Shown here one piece after another: positions 6,179-13,248 of a DNA stretch of 21,390 bases. This DNA comes from Pseudomonadota bacterium (GTDB lineage Bacteria > Pseudomonadota > Alphaproteobacteria > Acetobacterales > Acetobacteraceae). Each line of letters opens with the position of its first letter. Position 1 is the first letter of the stretch. The position numbers were made by a program, and so were the translations under genes. The notes beneath the pieces were generated by a model. That model saw nothing but the letters and a program-made list of their open reading frames with translations. It had not been told where the DNA came from and did no database searches. Location of the stretch: NCBI GenBank assembly GCA_021780935.1, contig JAJXXT010000042.1:1-21390 (forward strand), in the 5' to 3' direction.

Positions 6179-7666
6179 ATGAGCGACAACCCATTCGGCG
6201 AGCCGGACGACAGCGAGCGAACGGTGATTCGCCCCGCACCGGGCGGGCGCAGGCCGCCGCAGGCACCGCCCTCCGGCGGCCAGGGCGGTGCGCCAGGTGG
6301 CGCCGCCGGTGGCTTTGGGGCGGGTGGTTTCGGGGGCGGCGGCGCTGGTGGCGGTGGCTTTGGCGGCGGTAGTGGCTTCGGCCCAGGACCCAGCGATTTC
6401 GGCGGCTCGGATGGGGGCTCCGGAAGCGGCGGGTTCGGAGCGCCGGCGCCGATGCTCTCGGAGGGGGCGGAGCAGATCCGTTTCGGCACCTCCCCGCTGC
6501 TGGCTGGCGCGGCACCGCTGCTGCAATTGCTGGCACGGCTGCGCAACACGCTGAGCCAGCCCAACCCCGCGGAGCTGCGCGAGCGCGCGGTGCACGAGAT
6601 ACGGCAGTTCGAGGCCGCCTCGCGCGAGGCACAATTGCCGATGGAGCTGCTGCGCCCGGCACATTACGCGATCTGCGCCAGCCTCGATGACGCGGTGCTG
6701 AACACGCCCTGGGGCAGCCAGAGCGGGTGGGACACGCGCTCGCTGGTCTCGACGTTCCACCAGGAGGTGCGTAGCGGCGAGCGGTTTTTCGCCGTCCTCG
6801 CGCAGGTGCGGCAGAACCCCGGCAGTTTCCTGCCGGTACTCGAGCTGATGTATATGTGCCTGGCACTCGGCTTCCAGGGCCAGTACCGGCTTTCGCCGCG
6901 CGGCCCGGGTGAGTTGGAGCGGATTCGCGAGGATCTCTACACCATCATCACCCGCCAGCGCGGCGCCGCGGATGCCGGGCTTTCGCCGCACTGGCAGGGC
7001 GTGCCGGCGCCGTACCGGCCGGCGCGGGCGCACCTGCCGGTCTGGGTGGCGGCGGTCGGCGGCGTGCTGGTGGTCGCCCTCGTGTTCCTCGGCTTCTCGC
7101 GCAGTCTCAACGCGCGCTCCGACGCGCTGTTCGAGGCCATGCTGCACGCACCGCCGGCAACCATGCCGCGGCTGGTGCGCGCCGCCCCGGTGGTGCCGCC
7201 ACCGCCACCGCCGCCGCCGGCACAGCCCGGCATCCTGGAAAAGCTGCGCGGATTCCTCGCACCCGAGATCAAGGAGGGGCTGGTGACCGTGCTCGGTACC
7301 GAACAGACGCCGATCGTGCGCATCCGCAACACCGGCATGTTCGCCTCCGGCAGCGCCACCGTGCAGCAGCAGGTGATCCCGACCCTGGAACGGATCGGCA
7401 GCGCCCTGAAGCCCGAGGCCGGGCAGGTCACGGTGCTCGGCTACACCGACAACGAACCGATCCACACCGTGCAGTTCCCCTCCAATTTCGTGCTGTCGAC
7501 CAAGCGCGCGGAGGCGGCGCGCGCCATTATTCTGCGCACCTTCGGCGAACCGGCGCGCATCCGCGCGGTGGGCCGCGCCGATGCCGACCCGATCGCCAGC
7601 AACGCCACCGCCGCGGGGCGGGAGCAGAACCGGCGTATCGAAGTCGTGCTGCAGCGGCACGGATGA
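6179..7666 (+). CDS. tssL: T6SS inner-membrane protein TssL with C-terminal OmpA-like domain
   Basis: The 495-residue protein is the extended form of TssL (DotU/IcmH). Residues 1-25 carry a conserved-looking motif, SERTVIRPAPGGR, with Thr15 as a candidate phosphorylation site. Residues 30-88 are an unusually Gly-rich linker. The cytoplasmic DotU domain covers about 100-265 (HYAICASLDDAVLNTPWG, FHQEVRSGERFF, LELMYMCLALGFQGQYR). A single transmembrane helix lies at about 287-305. It is followed by a proline run (338-347) and an OmpA-like peptidoglycan-binding domain at about 385-492, with GYTDN (421-425), FVLSTKRAEA and NRRIEVVL near the end. TssL joins TssM in the envelope complex and contacts TssK. 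The upstream AAGGCGAGG provides a plausible ribosome site. In A. tumefaciens, TssL phosphorylated by PpkA near its N-terminus binds Fha; the same logic is inferred here from the motif and neighbours. Confidence 0.95.
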   Translation: MSDNPFGEPDDSERTVIRPAPGGRRPPQAPPSGGQGGAPGGAAGGFGAGGFGGGGAGGGGFGGGSGFGPGPSDFGGSDGGSGSGGFGAPAPMLSEGAEQIRFGTSPLLAGAAPLLQLLARLRNTLSQPNPAELRERAVHEIRQFEAASREAQLPMELLRPAHYAICASLDDAVLNTPWGSQSGWDTRSLVSTFHQEVRSGERFFAVLAQVRQNPGSFLPVLELMYMCLALGFQGQYRLSPRGPGELERIREDLYTIITRQRGAADAGLSPHWQGVPAPYRPARAHLPVWVAAVGGVLVVALVFLGFSRSLNARSDALFEAMLHAPPATMPRLVRAAPVVPPPPPPPPAQPGILEKLRGFLAPEIKEGLVTVLGTEQTPIVRIRNTGMFASGSATVQQQVIPTLERIGSALKPEAGQVTVLGYTDNEPIHTVQFPSNFVLSTKRAEAARAIILRTFGEPARIRAVGRADADPIASNATAAGREQNRRIEVVLQRHG

Positions 7667-7690
7667 GCAGGCAGGGCTGAGGACGCAACG

Positions 7691-10600
7691 ATGAAGAAAA
7701 TCCTGGGCTGGCTGCTCTCCCGCTGGTTCCTGACCGGTGTGGGTGCCGCGATTCTGGCGGCGCTGGTATGGGTGTTCGGCCCGCTGCTAGCGGCGCTGGC
7801 GGGCTGGACGGTGCGCGCGGCGATCATTGCCGGCATCGCGCTAATCTGGTTCGCGGTGAATTTCTGGATCTCGCGGCGGCGGCGACGCGCCGACGCGGCG
7901 ATCGTCGCCGGTGCGACCGCGAGCGCGCAGGAAGGCCCCGACGCCTCCGCCGAGGAGATTGCGGCCCTGCGCGAGAAGCTCACTACGGCGCTGGGGCTGC
8001 TGCGGCGGGCCCGCGGCACGCGCGGCTATCTCTACGAACAGCCCTGGTACGTGATCATCGGCCCGCCCGGCGCGGGCAAGACCACGGCGCTGCTGAACGC
8101 CGGGCTGCAATTCCCGCTCGCCGCCGAGATGGGCCAGGGCGCGGTGGCCGGCATCGGCGGCACGCGACTGTGCGACTGGTGGTTCACCGAGAACGCCGTG
8201 CTGATCGACACCGCCGGGCGCTATACCACGCAGGATTCGGATGCCACGGTGGATCGCGCGGGGTGGGAGGGATTTCTCGACCTGCTGCGGCGCACCCGCG
8301 CGCGCCAGCCGCTGAACGGCGTGCTGGTGGCGATCTCGATTGCCGACATCGCGACCGCGCCCGCCGCCGAGCGCAGCGCCCATGCCCGCGCCATCCGCCG
8401 CCGCATCAAGGAACTGACCGAGCGCCTCAGCGTGCGCCTGCCGGTCTATGCGCTGTTCACCAAGGCGGACCTGCTCGCCGGGTTCACCGAGTATTTCGAC
8501 GACCTCGATCGTGACCGGCGCGCCCAGGTCTGGGGCGTCACCTTCCCGCTCGGTGCCGACGCGGCCGGACCGGTGCCCGGCTTTGGCGCCGATTTCCAGG
8601 CGCTGGTGGGCCGTCTGGGCGAGCGCATGTTCGACCGGCTGCAGGCCGAGCGCAGCCCTGACCGGCGCGCGCTGATCGCCGGCTTCCCGGCCCAGGTCGC
8701 CTCGCTGGAGGCGCCGATCAGCAGCTTTCTCGCCGAGGCGTTCGGCGGCTCCAAGCTCGACCCGGCGCCGTTCCTGCGCGGCGTCTATCTCACCTCCGGC
8801 ACGCAGGAGGGAACACCGATCGACCGCCTGACCGGGGCGCTGTCGCGGGCGTTCGGCGTCGACCAGCGCCGCGCCGCGAGCCTGCGCCCGGAGCAGGGCC
8901 GCAGCTATTTCTTGGGGCGCCTGCTGCGCGAGGTGGTGTTCGGCGAGGCGATGCTGGTCTCGACCCGGCCCGGTGCGGCGCGGCGGCGGGTGCTGCTGCG
9001 CAGCGGCGCCTTTGCCGCCATTGCGCTGCTAACCCTCGGTGGCGTGGCGTTGCTGTGGATGCAGAGCCAGTCGAGCAGCGCCAGCATCGCACGCGCGCAG
9101 GCGGCCCTCGGCGCCTATCGCGCGGCGGCGGCCAAGCTGCCGCTCGATCCCGTGAATGACGGCAATCTCGCCACCGTGGCGCCGCTGCTGGACCAGGCGC
9201 GCGCGCTGCCCGACGGGTATGACCACCCTGTCGGCGGCTCCGGCCTCGGCCTGTCGCAGAGCGCCAAGATCGGCACCGCCTCGCGCGTCGTGTATCGCCA
9301 GGCGCTGGAGCGGGTGATGCTGCCGCGGCTGATCTGGCGGCTGGAGAGCCAGATCCGCGCCAATCTCGACAAGCCCGAGTTCGCCTATGAGGCCACGCGT
9401 GTCTACCTGATGCTGGGTGACCTCGGACCGCTCGATCGCGGGCTGGTGCGCGAGTGGATGCGTCTCGACTGGCAGAACGCCTATCCCGGCGTGGGCGACG
9501 CGGCGCTGCGGGCCGACCTGATGAAACATCTCCAGGCGCTGCTGGCAGCACCGCTGCCGGCGATCCCGCTCGATGGCAGGCTGATCGCCGACGCGCGCAG
9601 CACGTTCAGCCGCGTGAGCCTCGCCCAGCGAGTCTATTCCCGCATCAAGCCGCTGGCGGCGAATATTCCCCCATGGACTCCGGGCGAGGCGCTCGGTGCG
9701 TCCGGCGCGCCGCTGTTCTCGCGGGCTTCCGGCAAGCCGCTGACCGATGGCATCCCTGGGCTTTACACCCGCAAGGGATTCTATGGCGTCGTGCTGCCCT
9801 CGCTGCCAATCGCGGTGAAGCAGGTGGCGAGCGAGAGCTGGGTGCTCGGCACCAACGCGCAGATCAACCCGACGAGCCCCGAGGTCGTGAACCTGCAACA
9901 CGACGTCATCGCGCTCTACACGGCCGATTACGTCAAGGCGTGGGACGGGATGCTGGCCGACCTTAATCTGGCGCCGCTGACCAATCTCGGGGAGGCGGTG
10001 CGCGAGCTTTATGTGCTCGGTTCGCCGCAATCGCCGATGCGCAGCCTGCTGGTTTCGGTGACGCATCAGCTTGCGCTGTCGGTGCCGCCGAAGCCTGCGG
10101 CCGGCAGCCCCGCCGGCAAGGGGCCGATCGCGACGGCAACGGCGAAGCTGACCGCTACCTCCTCGCAGTTGCAGAGGCTTCTGGGCAAGCAGGGCGGACC
10201 GCCGCCGCCGCCACCCGGGCAGGCGGTGGACGATCACTTCAAGGCGCTGATCGATTTCGTCGGCAGGGGGCCCGGCGCGCCGATCGACACCGACATCAAG
10301 CTCATCAACGATCTGCAACAACAACTGAGCCAGATCGCGGCGACACCGCCGGGTGGAGCGCCGGCGCCCCAGGTCGCCTCCGGCGGCGATCCCGGCCAGT
10401 TGCTGATCGCGGCGGCGAGCCAGGCACCCGCCCCGGTCTCGCGGTGGTTGCCGGCGATGGCGACCAGCGCTGCGGTGCTGCGGGGCGGTGGCGCGCGGGC
10501 GCAGGTCGCTGCGGCGTTCAACGGCAGCGGCGGGCCGGGCACGCTGTGCCAGCGCGCCGTCAACGGGCGCTACCCGTTCTTTGCCGGCGCCAGCAGCGAG

Positions 10601-11209
10601 ATCCCGCTTGCCGACTTCGCTCGGCTGTTCGCGCCCAACGGGCTGCTCGATAATTTCTTCAACACCCAGCTTCGCCCGTTCGTCGATACCTCGGGCACGA
10701 TCTGGAAGGCGCAGGCGGCCAACGGTGTGCCTCCGCCGATCTCCGCGGGTGATGTGGCCGAGTTTCAGCGTGCGGCAAAGATCCGCGACATGTTCTTTGC
10801 CGCCGGCGGCAACATGCCCGCCGTCCGTTTCGATATCACGCCGGTCAGCCTGGATTCAGGGGCGACACAGGTCAGCATCGATTTCGGTGGCGTGACGGTC
10901 ACCAACACCCACGGCCCGGTGCAATCGACGCCGATCACCTGGCCCGGCCCCAACGGCATGGATCGCGTCCGGCTGGTGTTCAGCCCGCCTTCGCCGGGCA
11001 CCACCGGCGTGATCGACGAGCGTGGGCCTTGGGCACTGTTCCGGCTGTTCGACCAGGGCAACATCGCGGGCAGCGGCTCGGCTGATCGCTACACGCTGAG
11101 CTTCCAGAGCGGGCAGCGCAGCGCCTCGTTCGATATCCGCGCCGACAGCGTGCTCAACCCGTTCGCACCGGGTGTGCTGCACGAGTTCCGCTGCCCAGCG
11201 GTGCCCTGA
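7691..11209 (+). CDS. tssM: T6SS inner-membrane protein TssM (IcmF)
   Basis: At 1172 residues this is a full-length TssM. Two N-terminal transmembrane segments (about 13-32 and 42-60) precede a cytoplasmic NTPase-like domain with an intact Walker A, GPPGAGKTT (124-132), and LIDTAGRY (171-178). Not all TssM proteins keep Walker A, so its presence suggests ATP binding. A third transmembrane helix lies at about 433-457 (AAIALLTLGGVALLW). The long remainder is periplasmic, with a proline-rich loop (GGPPPPPPG) midway and a C-terminal beta-rich region that in the family binds TssJ. Start ATG 7691 has GAGGA upstream, 24 bp after tssL. tagF follows after 3 bases. Together with TssJ and TssL it forms the transenvelope channel. 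Confidence 0.96.
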   Translation: MKKILGWLLSRWFLTGVGAAILAALVWVFGPLLAALAGWTVRAAIIAGIALIWFAVNFWISRRRRRADAAIVAGATASAQEGPDASAEEIAALREKLTTALGLLRRARGTRGYLYEQPWYVIIGPPGAGKTTALLNAGLQFPLAAEMGQGAVAGIGGTRLCDWWFTENAVLIDTAGRYTTQDSDATVDRAGWEGFLDLLRRTRARQPLNGVLVAISIADIATAPAAERSAHARAIRRRIKELTERLSVRLPVYALFTKADLLAGFTEYFDDLDRDRRAQVWGVTFPLGADAAGPVPGFGADFQALVGRLGERMFDRLQAERSPDRRALIAGFPAQVASLEAPISSFLAEAFGGSKLDPAPFLRGVYLTSGTQEGTPIDRLTGALSRAFGVDQRRAASLRPEQGRSYFLGRLLREVVFGEAMLVSTRPGAARRRVLLRSGAFAAIALLTLGGVALLWMQSQSSSASIARAQAALGAYRAAAAKLPLDPVNDGNLATVAPLLDQARALPDGYDHPVGGSGLGLSQSAKIGTASRVVYRQALERVMLPRLIWRLESQIRANLDKPEFAYEATRVYLMLGDLGPLDRGLVREWMRLDWQNAYPGVGDAALRADLMKHLQALLAAPLPAIPLDGRLIADARSTFSRVSLAQRVYSRIKPLAANIPPWTPGEALGASGAPLFSRASGKPLTDGIPGLYTRKGFYGVVLPSLPIAVKQVASESWVLGTNAQINPTSPEVVNLQHDVIALYTADYVKAWDGMLADLNLAPLTNLGEAVRELYVLGSPQSPMRSLLVSVTHQLALSVPPKPAAGSPAGKGPIATATAKLTATSSQLQRLLGKQGGPPPPPPGQAVDDHFKALIDFVGRGPGAPIDTDIKLINDLQQQLSQIAATPPGGAPAPQVASGGDPGQLLIAAASQAPAPVSRWLPAMATSAAVLRGGGARAQVAAAFNGSGGPGTLCQRAVNGRYPFFAGASSEIPLADFARLFAPNGLLDNFFNTQLRPFVDTSGTIWKAQAANGVPPPISAGDVAEFQRAAKIRDMFFAAGGNMPAVRFDITPVSLDSGATQVSIDFGGVTVTNTHGPVQSTPITWPGPNGMDRVRLVFSPPSPGTTGVIDERGPWALFRLFDQGNIAGSGSADRYTLSFQSGQRSASFDIRADSVLNPFAPGVLHEFRCPAVP

Positions 11210-11212
11210 GGC

Positions 11213-11788
11213 ATGTCGGGCGGTGGCGGGCAGGCCGGGTTCTGCGGCAAGCTGCCGAGCCGCGGCGACCACCTGGCGCTCGGCCTACCGCGCAGCTTCA
11301 CCGTGCCCTGGAACGCCTGGCTCGACGCCACGCTGCCGGCCGTGCGCGCGGAACTCGGGGAGGCATGGCGGGATTGCTGGATGGAAGCGCCGATCTGGCA
11401 TTTCGCGCTGCCCGGCGGGCAATGCGGCCCGGCTTGCGTGCTCGGGGTGTGGATGCCGAGTACGGACCGCGTTGGCCGGCTGTTCCCGCTCACGTTGGCC
11501 TGGGTCGCCGAGGACGGCGCGGCTCCGGCCGCGGATGCCGACTGGCGCGCGGCGGCGGAGGCGGCTGGCCTCGCGGCACTGGCCAGCGACATGGCACCCG
11601 AGGACCTGGCGGCACGTCTCGCCGTCGCCCCCTCCCCTGGCGGCGAAACACGTTTCCTGGAGGCTGCGTGCTGGCGGACAGAGGGCGCGCCGCGCGTGCC
11701 CCCGACGAGCCTCTCGCTCGATCGTCTGCCGCCACCCGACATCCTCGCCGGCATGCTTCTGGCCCCGCAACCGGAGACGGCGCCATGA
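11213..11788 (+). CDS. tagF: T6SS-associated regulator TagF
   Basis: The 191-residue protein matches the TagF family, whose hallmark is the N-terminal stretch GFCGKLPSRGDHL, followed by W-N-A-W-L and WHFALPGGQCGP. TagF is known as a post-translational repressor of T6SS assembly in Pseudomonas and Agrobacterium, acting through the Fha protein. In A. tumefaciens it is fused to the phosphatase PppA. Here the two are separate genes overlapping by four bases (ATGA at 11785-11788), which is consistent with tight co-production and an ancestral or split version of that fusion. The start lies 3 bases after the tssM stop, with no strong Shine-Dalgarno, so translation is probably coupled to tssM. Confidence 0.92.
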   Translation: MSGGGGQAGFCGKLPSRGDHLALGLPRSFTVPWNAWLDATLPAVRAELGEAWRDCWMEAPIWHFALPGGQCGPACVLGVWMPSTDRVGRLFPLTLAWVAEDGAAPAADADWRAAAEAAGLAALASDMAPEDLAARLAVAPSPGGETRFLEAACWRTEGAPRVPPTSLSLDRLPPPDILAGMLLAPQPETAP

Positions 11789-12522
11789 CCAGCCTCTGTT
11801 TTCGTTCCGCTGGCGTCACCCACCAGGGCGCGGTGCGCAGCCACAACGAGGACGCCTTCATCGAACGGCCCGATATCGGGCTATGGGCCGTCGCCGACGG
11901 CGCCGGCGGACACGAGGCGGGCGAGGTTGCCTCGGCGATGCTGGTCGAGGCGCTGGCCGCCATTCCGGCCGGGCTCTCGGCCGCAGAGCTGCTGGCGCAG
12001 GTGCGCCTCGAAATCGCCGAGACCCATGCCGCTCTGCGTGCCGAGGCGGCGCGGCGCGGCGCGCACACGACAATCGCCTCGACCCTCGTCGTGCTGCTGG
12101 CGCGCGGCGATCATTTCGCCTGTCTGTGGGCCGGCGACAGCCGTATCTATCTGTTGCGTGGCGGCTTGCTGCATCAGCTCACGCGCGACCACAGCCTGGT
12201 GCAGGAACTGGTGGACAGCGGCATGCTGCGGCCGGAGGAGGCGGAGGGTCACCCGCGCGCCAACGTCATCACCCGCGCCATCGGTGCCGAGGATACAACG
12301 CCGGAGCTCGACAAGGTGAGCGACCGCGCGCTGCCGGGCGACCGGTTTCTGCTGTGCAGCGACGGGCTGACCAAGACGCTGCCGCAGGAGGACATCGCCG
12401 CCCTGCTCGGCACCGGCGCCGACCCGGCCACCGCGCTGGTGGAGGCCGCGTTGCAGCGGCGCGCGACCGACAACGTCACTGCGATCACCGTCGAGGCGTC
12501 GGTGGCCCCCGACGTGTCATGA
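11785..12522 (+). CDS. pppA: PP2C-family Ser/Thr phosphatase PppA
   Basis: A 245-residue single-domain PPM/PP2C phosphatase. Metal and phosphate residues are in place: RSHNEDAF (18-25), WAVADGAGGHEAGE (34-47), GDSRIYLLR (117-125), TRDHSLVQEL (133-142), LLCSDGLT (189-196) and RATDNVTAI (226-234). The usual DGMGGH reads DGAGGH here. PppA removes the phosphate placed by the kinase PpkA on T6SS targets (Fha in Pseudomonas, TssL in Agrobacterium). No kinase gene is in the window. The start is the ATG at 11785 inside the tagF stop overlap, chosen because the family N-terminus begins there; the frame is open further upstream but overlaps tagF. It is the last gene of the operon and converges on hcp. 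Confidence 0.93.
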   Translation: MTSLCFRSAGVTHQGAVRSHNEDAFIERPDIGLWAVADGAGGHEAGEVASAMLVEALAAIPAGLSAAELLAQVRLEIAETHAALRAEAARRGAHTTIASTLVVLLARGDHFACLWAGDSRIYLLRGGLLHQLTRDHSLVQELVDSGMLRPEEAEGHPRANVITRAIGAEDTTPELDKVSDRALPGDRFLLCSDGLTKTLPQEDIAALLGTGADPATALVEAALQRRATDNVTAITVEASVAPDVS

Positions 12523-12538
12523 GGCCGAACCTGTAGCC

Positions 12539-12577
12539 AAAAAGAAAACCGGACCGGGTGGTTCCACCCGATCCGGT
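12539..12577 (-). terminator. Intrinsic terminator of hcp
   Basis: Arms ACCGGA (12548-12553) and TCCGGT (12572-12577), then CGGGTGG (12555-12561) and CCACCCG (12564-12570), form a long stem with one mismatch. On the minus strand it is followed by TTTTCTTTTT (complement of 12539-12548). This is a strong Rho-independent terminator for the minus-strand hcp transcript, 36 bases beyond the hcp stop. In the plus direction there is no U-tract, so it should serve pppA poorly, though the hairpin lies 26 bases past the pppA stop. Confidence 0.88.
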
Positions 12578-12612
12578 CGTATCGCGTCGTTCGTACGATT
12601 CTGAAACGATAT

Positions 12613-13098
12613 TTAGCTGATCTTGACCTTGGTGAGGTCGTAGGTGAACGACTCCGCCGAACCTGCCTTGCCCTCGGAATCGGTCGGAATCATCTTGACC
12701 TCGACCTTGGTGAAGTTGAGCGACAAAGACTCGGTCGGACGGTCACCGCCGGAGGAGGTCGAGAAGCCGCTGATCATGGTGTTGGTCAGCGTGAACGTCA
12801 TGAAGTTCGTGAGCTTGCCGCCCTCCTCGGTCCTGGTGAAATCGATCACGACGTCTTTGCCGGTGCCTTGCAGGGCTTCCTGCAGCAGCTTCACGGAACC
12901 GTTGCACTGCGTTTTCGACACGGTGATCTCGCTCACCGACGGCGCGCTCGCCTCGCGGTTCTTGGTGGAGCCGGTCACCATGCCGATGCCACGGCCGACC
13001 CCCCACTGGAAGGAGTCTAGACGGACCCAGTTTTCATGACCCGTCTCGGTAACGTCACCTTTGATCGCCAGCTTGTTATAGTTCATGTAGATCGGCAT
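12613..13098 (-). CDS. hcp: T6SS tube protein Hcp (TssD)
   Basis: The 161-residue protein has the standard length and features of Hcp: the N-terminal MPIYMNYNKLAIKGDVTE, then WVRLDSFQWGVGRGIG, SEITVSKTQ, LLQEAL, VVIDFTRT and the C-terminal SLNFTKVEVKMIP and SFTYDLTKVKIS. Hexameric rings stack into the inner tube that is expelled with effectors. The ATG has a strong AGGAGA (13106-13111) seven bases upstream. It lies 150 bp downstream of clpV on the same strand and ends in a strong terminator, which suggests its own promoter or a processed transcript giving the high Hcp levels usual for these systems. The strand and the gap set it apart from the sheath genes. Confidence 0.97.
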   Translation of the reverse strand: MPIYMNYNKLAIKGDVTETGHENWVRLDSFQWGVGRGIGMVTGSTKNREASAPSVSEITVSKTQCNGSVKLLQEALQGTGKDVVIDFTRTEEGGKLTNFMTFTLTNTMISGFSTSSGGDRPTESLSLNFTKVEVKMIPTDSEGKAGSAESFTYDLTKVKIS

Positions 13099-13117
13099 TC
13101 GCTCATCTCCTCTTCGT

Positions 13118-13135
13118 GCCCGGACCGGGCCCGGT
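13118..13135 (-). promoter_or_regulatory. Nested inverted repeats in the hcp leader
   Basis: Two overlapping symmetrical elements lie 7 bases upstream (5') of the hcp Shine-Dalgarno: GCCCGGACCGGGC (13118-13130) and the perfect 12-bp palindrome ACCGGGCCCGGT (13124-13135). They could be a protein-binding site or alternative RNA hairpins before the ribosome site. They share bases, so only one can form at a time. GC-rich DNA yields such symmetry by chance fairly often. Confidence 0.35.
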
Positions 13136-13248
13136 TGTGATGGTCATGGCCACGGGCCTGACCGGTTGTTGTCGAGTGAGTCACGCTCCAGGCTGCCCAG
13201 AGCCGGAACGCTTATCCGCTGGTCACCTCGGCTCCGATCAAGTCTCCC

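Noticed and set aside
4717..6564. 615-codon minus-strand frame over tssK and tssL
   Set aside because: Proline/histidine-rich text opposite well-supported genes; no domain recognised.
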